Below, piece after piece: positions 44,961-52,635 of a stretch of DNA of 64,000 nt; position 1 is the first letter of the stretch; the number at the start of each line of letters is the position of its first letter. Under the pieces are notes generated by a model. The model saw only the letters and a list, made by a program, of their open reading frames with translations, was not told where the DNA came from and ran no database searches. The translations under genes and the position numbers were made by a program. The DNA is taken from contig JAKSSL010000001.1 of NCBI GenBank assembly GCA_024403115.1, forward strand, positions 1-64,000, given 5' to 3'. Origin of the DNA: Clostridia bacterium (GTDB taxonomy: Bacteria; Bacillota; Clostridia; Peptostreptococcales; Anaerovoracaceae).

Positions 44961-45737
44961 TCAACCTCCACATTTTTTGCATGCTGAAAATCCCTTTTCT
45001 ATGGCATCATCTCTGTCCATTTCTATTACATACTTATCTATGGTCTTACAGCCCTTTAAATGATATGAGCCACCATACTGAAATATGTAAACCGTATCTC
45101 CCATCCTGGCTGCACTGGCTCCGCAAATACGGCATGCATCGTATTTTCCTTTGATGGAAGCAGATAAACTTGTCTTTTTCGGGTTAGACTTTACATAAGT
45201 ACAGCTGGCCTTGTGATATCGCATCCCCGATTCTGGAAATACATACACCGCCTCATACTTTGCATTTCGCATAAACTCCGCTTCGCTAGTAGGCGTATCA
45301 CTTTGAGTGTCTCCTGTAAAAGCCCTGAGAGCTATGCTCTCTGAAAAAGTAAAGCCCTTCCCCACATCTATAATAGTATTGGTTTTAAAAGTGCAAGAAT
45401 AATCCAGCTTAATCTGTTGTTTATATAAAAGCCCTCTGTATCTATATCTATATGAGCTTATATTAAAATCACTAATGCTGTGTCCCTCATTAACTCGTTT
45501 TTTGATGGCCTTTTCAGTACTTAAATCTACGGGAGTATAAACCGACTTTGCCTGTGTCAAACTAAGTTCATCACAAATGGAATAGTTTATGCTCTCACAA
45601 ATCCCATACATTGTAGTTATGGACAACAGAATCAAGCTGCCAATTATAAACAGAGGCGCCACAATGGACGCCTCCAAAATATAGCTTCCCCGTTTGCTAT
45701 TTATAATATGCCTTTTCAATCTCATAATCCTTACCAT
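44961..45737 (-). CDS. TadE-like pilus protein with tandem putative zinc modules
   Basis: 258 aa. The N-terminus has a type IVb pilin-like leader: a basic segment, RGSYILEAS (cleavage expected after Gly17, Glu at +5) and a hydrophobic helix to about residue 42. The C-terminal 95 residues hold two repeats with identical spacing, H-x3-C-x22-C-x2-C: His175/Cys179/Cys202/Cys205 and His226/Cys230/Cys253/Cys256, each preceded by VY(V/I)F..(S/Y)G..YH. These look like small Ada-type zinc-binding modules exposed outside the cell. Either the ATG at 45737 or the one at 45725 could be the start; both ribosome sites are tight. Confidence 0.75.
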   Translation of the reverse strand: MVRIMRLKRHIINSKRGSYILEASIVAPLFIIGSLILLSITTMYGICESINYSICDELSLTQAKSVYTPVDLSTEKAIKKRVNEGHSISDFNISSYRYRYRGLLYKQQIKLDYSCTFKTNTIIDVGKGFTFSESIALRAFTGDTQSDTPTSEAEFMRNAKYEAVYVFPESGMRYHKASCTYVKSNPKKTSLSASIKGKYDACRICGASAARMGDTVYIFQYGGSYHLKGCKTIDKYVIEMDRDDAIEKGFSACKKCGG

Positions 45738-46902
45738 TCACCCTCATGGAACAATCAATCCCTACATTGTATTCTCCAATTACAAAAGCGCTGTAATACT
45801 TATACCTCATATCTATTTGAATTAAATCCATCATCCTAAGAGATAGAGTATCCGTATTTATTGCACTAATCATCAACTGCAGATATTCCGTGTAGTTGAG
45901 CCCCTTATTAACTTCTGAATCTGCCACTCCGTCTGCCTCTCCGTCTTCCAAAACGCTGGAATCCAATGCCCAAGTGTCATCACTTTTTCTTATTGGCACC
46001 TTCTTCCCCTTCTTTATTCTCTTCCAGTCGTTCTCTGCTTCTAAGCTAGCCCACAGTTCTACCAATCCAGCTCTTATAGCGGTGAAACTTGTCTCAGCTG
46101 TAGCCGCCGATAAAGTCGCTGCGATCACATCAACTGCAGCCATCTTCTCCTTATCAGACCAAAGATAGGCCGAATTCATGGCAATTCTCACCAACAAAAA
46201 TTTATCTTTGAAAGCATCCAAATTCTTTTTATCACTCATTTTGCCACTTAGTATATATTCTAATTCATTTCTAAAGTATGACCCTTTGTTAACCTTTCCG
46301 TTTGTATAGTTATTAAAATACCTTGTCGCATAAATAAGCAAATAAGACTTATTTCCCATGTTCCCCAAAACATCGGTTTTATTCTTTTCAAAGAGCGATG
46401 TAATTGCGCCGTTTGTCACATTGCCTTCACCATTGGAGGGTAAAGCTTTTATAATCTTCTGGTTGTTTATGCTTCGTTGAACAACATCGTCGCTGGTTTT
46501 CTCGCTAGAATTGAGCAATTTTGTCAACTTCAAATCCGTACAAGCGTGTTTAACTGAAGCGTTAAAGTTTTCTATTTTACCTAGGGAATACGCATTCAGC
46601 CCCACCTTGTATCCATCAAAATCCGCATAGGATTTACTACTAAAAGTACAACTTCCATAGTAGTCCAATTCCTTTTCAATCTCTTTATTAAATCCTTGGA
46701 ATGCTAGCAAATCATAACGCTTATATAAATTTCTATCAAATTCGCCTAGTATTGAATCACTCCAAATATCATTTAAAGAGCTGGCTTCACCATCAACCAA
46801 TTTGTCCCGAGCCGCCCCTATGACAGCTATTACAAAAATCATAAGAGCTATAAACATAAGGCTTAGAAAAACTGTAACCGATCCCTTCTTACTGGAAAGC
46901 AT
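45697..46902 (-). CDS. Tad-locus membrane-anchored protein (DUF5702-like / TadG-like)
   Basis: 401 aa. The N-terminus KKGSVTVFLSLMFIALMIFVIAV is a pilin-like leader plus one membrane helix, written here over two stretches: KKGSVTVFLS and the following hydrophobic run. The long extracytoplasmic part has no family I can name with certainty but matches the general layout of DUF5702 proteins of Firmicute Tad loci. Overlaps its neighbours by 14 nt upstream and 29-41 nt downstream. Confidence 0.7.
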   Translation of the reverse strand: MLSSKKGSVTVFLSLMFIALMIFVIAVIGAARDKLVDGEASSLNDIWSDSILGEFDRNLYKRYDLLAFQGFNKEIEKELDYYGSCTFSSKSYADFDGYKVGLNAYSLGKIENFNASVKHACTDLKLTKLLNSSEKTSDDVVQRSINNQKIIKALPSNGEGNVTNGAITSLFEKNKTDVLGNMGNKSYLLIYATRYFNNYTNGKVNKGSYFRNELEYILSGKMSDKKNLDAFKDKFLLVRIAMNSAYLWSDKEKMAAVDVIAATLSAATAETSFTAIRAGLVELWASLEAENDWKRIKKGKKVPIRKSDDTWALDSSVLEDGEADGVADSEVNKGLNYTEYLQLMISAINTDTLSLRMMDLIQIDMRYKYYSAFVIGEYNVGIDCSMRVNGKDYEIEKAYYK

Positions 46903-47206
46903 ATTTCAACCTCACAATTTTCGTTTTATCCATTTTATATCGTGAGCATTTCATGGTTTTTTTAATTATATTGCCTGTTAAACCTCCAAGATTTATAGAA
47001 GCAGTTTTGCTCTTTGTTACAGTGGAATATTTCATAGGTCTATCGCTTTCTGCTACCGTATTAATTATATTTTGGTGTAAAGCCACCTGCTTTTGAAAGC
47101 TGGTAAACTGAAACACTCCATATATCATCATGGAAAGAAACACTAATATAATCAAAGGCATTACCATACTAGCCTCAACGAGAGTGCTACCTTTTTTATT
47201 TAGCAA
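46889..47206 (-). CDS. TadE-like minor pseudopilin
   Basis: 105 aa. Leader KKGSTLVEASMVMPL with Gly before the cleavage site and Glu at +5, one hydrophobic helix and a short polar tail. It overlaps the pilin gene by 11 nt. Likely a minor subunit that primes or caps the Tad pilus. Confidence 0.8.
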   Translation of the reverse strand: MLNKKGSTLVEASMVMPLIILVFLSMMIYGVFQFTSFQKQVALHQNIINTVAESDRPMKYSTVTKSKTASINLGGLTGNIIKKTMKCSRYKMDKTKIVRLKYAFQ

Positions 47207-47354
47207 AATTGGCCTTCGTTAAGGTGTTAAATACACCCTCAACAAAATCTGAAATCTCGTCTTTAAAAACCAATCCTACAACTATTGCTATGGCAATGAG
47301 TATGGCCACTTGCACCATTTCCATACCCCTTTTGTTTCTCAATAAACTCTTCAT
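47196..47354 (-). CDS. Flp1-type type IVb major pilin
   Basis: 52 aa: basic leader (NKRG), then MEMVQVAILIAIAIVVGLVF and KDEISDFVEGVF, the size and pattern of Flp1 pilins in Firmicutes. Glu is at +2 and Gln at +5 after the Gly, a small departure from the usual Glu at +5. The start at 47354 follows GGGGG; a longer reading 49 codons upstream would run into the tadC coding region and is rejected. It lies 17 nt after tadC. Confidence 0.82.
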   Translation of the reverse strand: MKSLLRNKRGMEMVQVAILIAIAIVVGLVFKDEISDFVEGVFNTLTKANFAK

Positions 47355-47371
47355 ATTTCCCCCTTTATACT

Positions 47372-48388
47372 CTAATTTCCCATAAAAGCAGGCATCGCAG
47401 TTACCAGTATTAAAACCAGTAACAGCATGGCCATTGGAATAACCAGTTTGGTCTCTGCTTTCTTTCCTTCTTCTTCCGCATCTTTCTTTCGCTTCATCCA
47501 CATGAGCTCACGTTCAGCTTCAATTTTATCTAGGAGAAAAGCCCCTTTAAACTGATTTTCCACCATTATGTTCGTAATCCTTGTAAAGTCTTTTATATTT
47601 GTGTCCAAAGCAAAATTATTAATTTCAGCGATAATGTTACCACCTAGCTGATTAACATTTTCAAGACAGCTTGTCATATTTCTAGAAAAGTAATCATCCC
47701 CTTTTTCCAAACTCTTAATTGCTTTTTTTGTGGCATCCTCAAAGCTATTGCCACTTTTCCAAATCAATATGAGCATGTTCAAAAAGTTTGGTAAAGCTCT
47801 TACAAGCTCCTGCTCTGATTTTTTCTTATATTTCTTAAGATCAGCAAATCTGCTTTTATATAGAAACACAAGAACCAATAGAAATACTGCAAATACTAGA
47901 AATGCGCTGTTATCCTTCTGCTCATACCAAGTGATTCTTTTACCGTTTTCAAGCTGATTAGGCAGCCTAACCTGGCTTCCCTCATTACTCTCAATATCGC
48001 TTACAAGTCTACGCAAATAGTAATCATCATCTTTAAGAATGTTATTTGAGCTTTCCTCATCATCTTCCTGCACAAACTGCAATTCAGTGTCTTTACTGTC
48101 ATCACCGATTACAACCTTAAGCTTATACCTTTCATCGCTTCGTTCTAAAGCGGCCAGACTTCCGTCCTGATTGTAATAGACATTGCTCCCCGGCAATATT
48201 CCTTTTAACAAGATCAAAGCCATGAGCACTAGGAGAATCAAGCACAAGAATTTAGCATTCTTATAGTTCTTCTTTTCGTATTTTTCATATAACTCTTCTC
48301 CTTCTCTTCTGAAGAAGCGTTTCCCCTCTTTACGAAATTGTTCCTTATCTCCCACGAGATACTTGTAAATACTCTCTCTAAATCTCAA
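47372..48388 (-). CDS. TadC-like type II secretion F protein
   Basis: 338 aa. A cytosolic N-terminus, a helix (about 45-65), a polar extracytoplasmic segment of about 85 residues, a second helix (about 153-173), a GspF-like cytosolic domain and a C-terminal helix. The insertion of a large external segment before the F domain is longer than in a minimal TadC. It overlaps tadB by 11 nt. Confidence 0.82.
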   Translation of the reverse strand: MRFRESIYKYLVGDKEQFRKEGKRFFRREGEELYEKYEKKNYKNAKFLCLILLVLMALILLKGILPGSNVYYNQDGSLAALERSDERYKLKVVIGDDSKDTELQFVQEDDEESSNNILKDDDYYLRRLVSDIESNEGSQVRLPNQLENGKRITWYEQKDNSAFLVFAVFLLVLVFLYKSRFADLKKYKKKSEQELVRALPNFLNMLILIWKSGNSFEDATKKAIKSLEKGDDYFSRNMTSCLENVNQLGGNIIAEINNFALDTNIKDFTRITNIMVENQFKGAFLLDKIEAERELMWMKRKKDAEEEGKKAETKLVIPMAMLLLVLILVTAMPAFMGN

Positions 48389-49118
48389 CTCTACATATCC
48401 TTTCTACCAGATATAAAGATACAATTGTTACCCCTATGCACAAGCTCATAATCAATATCCCTGTTAGGTTGTTGTAAAGAACCGCTATATAGTCTGGCGA
48501 AGACAATTTCAAAAAAGCTACTATCAAAAAGGGCATAATTCCAATAATTCTTCCCTCCGTTTTTCTCTGTGATGTGGCCAATCTTATATTGTTTTCTATT
48601 TCGATTTTGTCGCTTATAATTTTGGCTGCGCCATCCACTGCACTGACTATATTGCCCCCTGTCTCCTTGCAGTTCTTGTAAACCTTGGCAAAATCGCAAA
48701 TGTCCTCAAGGCCACTGCGTTCGCCCAGATTTTCCAAAAGCACATAATCCAAATCATTAGCCTCTTCAATACTGTTATCAATAGCTTCAAGTTCCCTCAC
48801 CATAAGAGAATCTAGACCATAAACCTGTCTCAATCCATTTAAGGATTCTTTAATTGCTTTGCTCATATTTCGACCCAAAGCAAAGGATGATGAAATCAGA
48901 TACAGAAAATCCTTAAACTCCATTAGCAATTGATTCCTACGCTTTTCTATTAGCAGTTTCTTGTAATATCTCTCGCCAAATATAATTAAAGGAAGGAATA
49001 TTACCAAAGCAATGATACTATCATACATTAGCCAGGATATAGCAAGAGCTACCAATAGCATAAGACCGTAATATTTCAATCGTTCTTCTCTACTGAATTT
49101 GTAATCATTGTAATCCAT
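48378..49118 (-). CDS. TadB-like type II secretion F protein
   Basis: 246 aa. Two N-terminal helices (about 16-50), a GspF-type helical cytosolic domain (FKDFLYLISSSFALGRNMSK region onward) and two C-terminal helices. Forms the inner-membrane platform with TadC. Overlaps the TadA gene by 14 nt. Confidence 0.85.
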   Translation of the reverse strand: MDYNDYKFSREERLKYYGLMLLVALAISWLMYDSIIALVIFLPLIIFGERYYKKLLIEKRRNQLLMEFKDFLYLISSSFALGRNMSKAIKESLNGLRQVYGLDSLMVRELEAIDNSIEEANDLDYVLLENLGERSGLEDICDFAKVYKNCKETGGNIVSAVDGAAKIISDKIEIENNIRLATSQRKTEGRIIGIMPFLIVAFLKLSSPDYIAVLYNNLTGILIMSLCIGVTIVSLYLVERICRVEI

Positions 49119-50274
49119 GAAGTTTAAGCTTATCCTCCTTTACTAGTTTGTTACCACTCTTTACAAGTTCGCCACATTCATTTAGCTGAAAAAGATTATT
49201 TATAATGTATTTTCCATCGATATAATCCACTATTTCGCTTATCTCCATTACTATTCTTCTTCCGTTGGAGAGCCTGCCCAAATGCACCATAAGGTCAATG
49301 CCTTCAATTATTTGGCCTGCAATAGCATCCACACTTAGATCACTGCCCATTAAGTACATTGATTCCAATCTTCTAAGCATTCCTCTCACCGAATTTCCAT
49401 GGCCCGTTGACAAGGAACCATCATGGCCAGTATTTAAAGCTGAAAGCAAATCGCTAACTTCCTTTCCTCTTACCTCACCGATTATTATTCTGTCAGGTCT
49501 CATTCTCAAGCTGGTTTTAATCAAATCCGCCATATCAATTTTGCCCTTACCCATGGAATTTGAATTTCTACACTCCATGTGCACAATATTTTCAATAGCA
49601 TTTAATTCCAACTCAGCCGAATCCTCTATTACGATGACCCTGTCAGTTTCTGGTATGTATCCTGCCAAAGCATTTAGAAAAGTTGTCTTTCCCGATGAAG
49701 TACCTCCGCTTATAAAGATGTTGTACGATGCCTGTACCATCTCCTTCAAAAAGTCAGCCGCCTCCCTGCTAATACTTCCAAATTCAACCAATTTGTCCAT
49801 TGTTATAATGTTCTGTTTGAACTTTCTTATGGTTAAAATGGGTCCGTTTAAAGCTATATTCTTGTAGACGCCATTAATACGAGAACCGTCGTTCAAACGG
49901 GCGTCCACAATGGGATTCATTTCGTTAATTTCACGATTAACACCTGACGCTATATACCTAATAATCTCCTCAAGTTCCTCAGTGGTATCGAAATTAAGGT
50001 CCAATTTTTCCACAACACCATTTCTTTCAACAAAGATATCGTCTTTACCATTTACCATGATTTCACTTATGGTAGGATCTTTGATTATATCCTCCATAAT
50101 CCCCAACTTCTTTCTGGTCTTGGTGAAATATTTATTTGAAAGTTTTTCAATTTCATCCAAGTCCTTATCCGTTGAATCAATAAAATATTTTTCTATTAGT
50201 TCATAAGCTTCATCATCGCCTATATGACCGCAACTACCCAATATCTCCCTGATGTTTGTTAAATCTTGATCCAT
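49105..50274 (-). CDS. tadA: TadA/CpaF pilus assembly ATPase
   Basis: 389-aa secretion ATPase of the CpaF/VirB11 type. Walker A GGTSSGKT (about 190-197), Walker B region RPDRIIIGEVRG, His box STGHGNS and arginine fingers RLNDGSR. The ATG at 50274 follows GGAGGAG by 5 nt; an in-frame ATG 15 codons upstream has no such site. It powers polymerisation of the Flp pilin. Overlaps the TadZ-like gene by 41 nt. Confidence 0.93.
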   Translation of the reverse strand: MDQDLTNIREILGSCGHIGDDEAYELIEKYFIDSTDKDLDEIEKLSNKYFTKTRKKLGIMEDIIKDPTISEIMVNGKDDIFVERNGVVEKLDLNFDTTEELEEIIRYIASGVNREINEMNPIVDARLNDGSRINGVYKNIALNGPILTIRKFKQNIITMDKLVEFGSISREAADFLKEMVQASYNIFISGGTSSGKTTFLNALAGYIPETDRVIVIEDSAELELNAIENIVHMECRNSNSMGKGKIDMADLIKTSLRMRPDRIIIGEVRGKEVSDLLSALNTGHDGSLSTGHGNSVRGMLRRLESMYLMGSDLSVDAIAGQIIEGIDLMVHLGRLSNGRRIVMEISEIVDYIDGKYIINNLFQLNECGELVKSGNKLVKEDKLKLHGLQ

Positions 50275-51115
50275 CAATCTCCTCCAATAAATACCCCAAT
50301 TCCTTACTGAACTGTCCAAAAGTGTCTAAATCAATCTTGCCCCTTTTCTCGTTGTAAACAAAATCCTCTTCATGCATTGATATTCCTTCTTGAGCAAAAT
50401 TTCTTATCTGATGTTCTTCTTCAAAAACAGCTTCCGTAAACTCATCATTGATAACCCTGATTTTATAATCTACGTTCTCTAAGAAATCCTCATTGGCCTC
50501 TTTGCCCATATCGAAAACGATAGCCTCGAAGAAAGCCTTTTTCTCAAGATAATTTAAAATCAAATTCATGTCCCTAATATTGCTAAAAGCATTCCTTGGT
50601 CCCAATTTCAAATAATATGCCGACCCGTACATTCCCAAATAGGAAAAGAAATCAAAATCCTCTCCCTTCCTTAGTTTTGCACACAAATTACGACCATCTT
50701 CTCCCAATTCCAAATACTTATTAGCCGAGTTGTAAGTCTCAAGGTTAATGTACAAACTTTTTCGATTATTGTCCCCCAACTGCCTTGCCCATTCCAACGC
50801 GATTGCCGTGGTTCCAGAACCACCATCGCGGGAATAGAAGCCATAGGTTTCAATGTTCTCATAGCTTTTCTTAAGCAGATACTTACCATAGTTTAAATAA
50901 TAGATTTTATCTATGGCCTGAGAGAACTCATCCAAGGGCGCATACAGGGGAATTGCCAGTTTACTATCCCTTAAACTAATACTAATCTCCTCGCCACCTG
51001 CTATTTTTAGCTCATTCCCTGAAAAATCGAGAAAAGGAAAAATGTTGATTAAGCCTTCTTGAACAGCTTTTTCAAATTCCTTATCAGCTAAATCAATGTT
51101 CACTCCAAGTCTCAT
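50234..51115 (-). CDS. TadZ/CpaE-like protein with degenerate P-loop
   Basis: 293 aa, first gene of the tad operon. An N-terminal receiver-like half (1-85) precedes a MinD/ParA-like half starting YGFYSRDGGSGTTA (residues 91-104), where the deviant Walker A lacks both lysines. TadZ proteins localise Tad pili and often have atypical P-loops. AGGAGG precedes the ATG by 9 nt. Assignment rests on position and the degenerate motif. Confidence 0.72.
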   Translation of the reverse strand: MRLGVNIDLADKEFEKAVQEGLINIFPFLDFSGNELKIAGGEEISISLRDSKLAIPLYAPLDEFSQAIDKIYYLNYGKYLLKKSYENIETYGFYSRDGGSGTTAIALEWARQLGDNNRKSLYINLETYNSANKYLELGEDGRNLCAKLRKGEDFDFFSYLGMYGSAYYLKLGPRNAFSNIRDMNLILNYLEKKAFFEAIVFDMGKEANEDFLENVDYKIRVINDEFTEAVFEEEHQIRNFAQEGISMHEEDFVYNEKRGKIDLDTFGQFSKELGYLLEEIDGSRFNKHQGDIG

Positions 51116-51142
51116 CCAATCTCACCTCCTTTGTGGAACGAA

Positions 51143-51171
51143 AGTATATATTTTCACTCCAACCCTGTCAA
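51143..51171 (-). promoter_or_regulatory. Sigma-A promoter of the tad operon
   Basis: TTGACA (51166-51171), 17-nt spacer, TATACT (51143-51148). Transcript start is predicted about 22 nt upstream of the first start codon. Confidence 0.85.
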
Positions 51172-51204
51172 TAAAAAAAACTAAAAAATGAGACGTCAAG
51201 TTTC

Positions 51205-51227
51205 TACAAAGTCGTGAAAACTTTGTA
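51205..51227. promoter_or_regulatory. Inverted repeat between the tad and folT promoters
   Basis: TACAAAGT (51205-51212) and ACTTTGTA (51220-51227), perfect 8-bp arms with a 7-nt spacer, ending directly before the folT -35 box. Candidate operator; no regulator is identified. Confidence 0.4.
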
Positions 51228-51256
51228 TTGACTTAGTCTCAGCTTTCTAGTAAAAT
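51228..51256 (+). promoter_or_regulatory. Sigma-A promoter of folT
   Basis: TTGACT (51228-51233), 17-nt spacer, TAAAAT (51251-51256). The start site should fall just before the riboswitch. Confidence 0.8.
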
Positions 51257-51266
51257 ACATTGCAAC

Positions 51267-51359
51267 GGTAGAGTACAGCTTACACGTTAAGTGCCAAAGG
51301 ACAGGATGTTGCTTTTGGACGAAGGATAATCCGCGATGTATGCCTGGACATCCGCTACC
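51267..51359 (+). promoter_or_regulatory. Tetrahydrofolate (THF) riboswitch
   Basis: Aptamer closed by GGTAG (51267-51271) with CTACC (51355-51359). Conserved THF-I elements occur in order: GAGTA, CGTTAAGTG, GGATGT, CGAAGGATAATCCGCG and GGACATCCGCT. It sits directly between a sigma-A promoter and folT, a known regulon member of this class. The match is by recalled consensus and pairing. Confidence 0.93.
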
Positions 51360-51417
51360 ACACTAACTCTATTCTTAGTGTGGTCAGTCACTATCACACA
51401 GTAGAAGGAGTTTTTTT
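51357..51417 (+). promoter_or_regulatory. THF riboswitch expression platform
   Basis: Two exclusive folds are visible. Fold 1 pairs ACCACACTAA (51357-51366) with TTAGTGTGGT (51375-51384) and takes 3 nt of the aptamer closing stem. Fold 2 pairs AACTC..TTCT with AGAA.GAGTT, enclosing a GTGTG/CACAC stem; it buries the AAGGAG ribosome site and ends at a T7 run, so it could act as terminator or sequestrator. Ligand binding should favour fold 2 and turn folT off. Confidence 0.6.
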
Positions 51418-51418
51418 A

Positions 51419-51937
51419 ATGCAAATCAATATGAACAATAGGACTACCAAGATAGTCGTAACAGGTATTATGATTGCCATGGCAATCATATTAAACAGAT
51501 TAATACCCGCAACACCAATCTATCATCTAACTTTAGACTTTGTACCAATCACCATCATAGCCTATTATCTTGGGCCAGTATGGGCCGGTATCGCCTACGG
51601 AATTTGCGATGCCCTTGGAAGCATAGTATTTCCATTCGGTGCATATAATCCAATGATTACAGTCAGCTTGGTGCTAATAGGTGTATTTTATGGCTTTGTG
51701 CTGTATAAAAAGGAAATCAGCGGTAAGATGCTTTTCGCTAGAATAGTAATTGCCTCATTTGGAGCATTTTTGATTAAGCTTTTCATTACCACTTATGCCC
51801 TGTGGCCATATTACGGTGCTGACGGTACTTACATGGCCTACGTTATTGCTAGAATACCAAACTGCATTGCAATACTAATTGCTCAATTAGTTGTAATGCC
51901 TTTAATATACAAATTTATAATTCAAAAGATACAATAA
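51419..51937 (+). CDS. folT: Folate ECF transporter S component
   Basis: 172-aa hydrophobic substrate-binding subunit of an energy-coupling-factor transporter with about six helices and the PIYHLTLDFVPI and GPVWAGIAYGICDALGS segments typical of FolT. It should import folates together with shared EcfA/A'/T proteins encoded elsewhere. The ATG at 51419 follows AAGGAG; an earlier GTG or ATG would lie inside the riboswitch platform. THF riboswitch control supports the folate assignment. Confidence 0.9.
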   Translation: MQINMNNRTTKIVVTGIMIAMAIILNRLIPATPIYHLTLDFVPITIIAYYLGPVWAGIAYGICDALGSIVFPFGAYNPMITVSLVLIGVFYGFVLYKKEISGKMLFARIVIASFGAFLIKLFITTYALWPYYGADGTYMAYVIARIPNCIAILIAQLVVMPLIYKFIIQKIQ

Positions 51938-51960
51938 AATCGGCTACTTGAGCCGATTTT
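51936..51960. terminator. Bidirectional terminator
   Basis: AAAATCGGCT / AGCCGATTTT with a 5-nt loop, between convergent folT and rqcP; it reaches the rqcP stop region. Confidence 0.9.
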
Positions 51961-52203
51961 TTAGTCTAATATTTCATACATTCTCACAGCGTCTTCTTTT
52001 TTGCAGGATTCTACTAACTCAAGCACCTTTGCAGTAAGTGAGCTGTTGCCGAATTCTATGTGAATCACATCGCCCACATTGACTTCAGTTCCTGCTTTTG
52101 CTTGTTTGTCGTTGACAAACACTCTACCCTGATCACAAGCCTCTTTTGCAATTGTACGCCTCTTAATTAGGCGTGAGTTTTTCAAAAATTTATCTACTCT
52201 CAT
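51961..52203 (-). CDS. rqcP: S4-domain RNA-binding protein RqcP (YabO)
   Basis: 80 aa, a single S4 domain (MRVDKFLKNSRLIKRRTIAKEA start, given in part: MRVDKFLKNSRLIKRR). RqcP works with RqcH to add C-terminal alanine tails to stalled nascent chains on 50S subunits. The position downstream of mfd and the spoVB-like gene mirrors yabO in Bacillus. The ribosome site is weak and a terminator precedes it, so readthrough from HU probably sets its level. Confidence 0.88.
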   Translation of the reverse strand: MRVDKFLKNSRLIKRRTIAKEACDQGRVFVNDKQAKAGTEVNVGDVIHIEFGNSSLTAKVLELVESCKKEDAVRMYEILD

Positions 52204-52221
52204 ATAATACCTGTAAAAAAA

Positions 52222-52238
52222 CGGAGCTAATTGCTCCG
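52222..52238 (-). terminator. Terminator after the HU gene
   Basis: CGGAGC / GCTCCG stem with a T7 run on the minus strand, between HU and rqcP; likely partial since rqcP lacks another clear promoter. Confidence 0.8.
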
Positions 52239-52247
52239 CATTTTTAA

Positions 52248-52526
52248 CTATTTATTTACAGCGTCCTTTAAAGCCTTACCAGCCTTAAATACAGGAGCCT
52301 TTGAAGCTTCGATCATGATAACTTCTTCTGGCTTTCTAGGGTTTCTTCCTTGTCTAGCCTTTCTTGCTCTAGTTTCGAATGTACCAAATCCAACTAATTG
52401 AACCTTGTCACCGTTTACTAGTGCTTCTTCAACTGCTGCTGTGAATGCGTTAACTGCTTCTTCTGCATCCTTCTTTGTGAAGTTTGTCTTTTCTGCGATT
52501 ACTGCTACTAATTGAGCTTTATTCAT
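52248..52526 (-). CDS. hup: HU family DNA-binding protein
   Basis: 92-aa histone-like protein. Helical N-terminus (MNKAQLVAVIAEKTNFTKKD) and beta-arm signature GFGTFETRARKARQGRNP, which contacts the minor groove. AAAGGAGG lies upstream. It has its own promoter and terminator, consistent with high expression. Confidence 0.96.
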   Translation of the reverse strand: MNKAQLVAVIAEKTNFTKKDAEEAVNAFTAAVEEALVNGDKVQLVGFGTFETRARKARQGRNPRKPEEVIMIEASKAPVFKAGKALKDAVNK

Positions 52527-52594
52527 AATAATCCTTCCTCCTTTAATTTTGTTTCCAAATTAATTATTATCTCTTTCTCGAAAACGTTGATATA

Positions 52595-52622
52595 ATTTTA
52601 CCACAAAATATTGATAAGTCAA
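52595..52622 (-). promoter_or_regulatory. Sigma-A promoter of the HU gene
   Basis: TTGACT (52617-52622), 16-nt spacer, TAAAAT (52595-52600), just past the stop of the flippase gene. Confidence 0.7.
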
Positions 52623-52635
52623 TGGAAAATCGAAA

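Noticed and set aside
47355-47501. Long N-terminal extension of the Flp pilin
   Set aside because: It overlaps the tadC coding region in another frame and lacks pilin character; the 52-aa form has a ribosome site and correct leader.
49265-49867. 200-codon plus-strand open frame opposite tadA
   Set aside because: Antisense shadow of a highly conserved ATPase gene.
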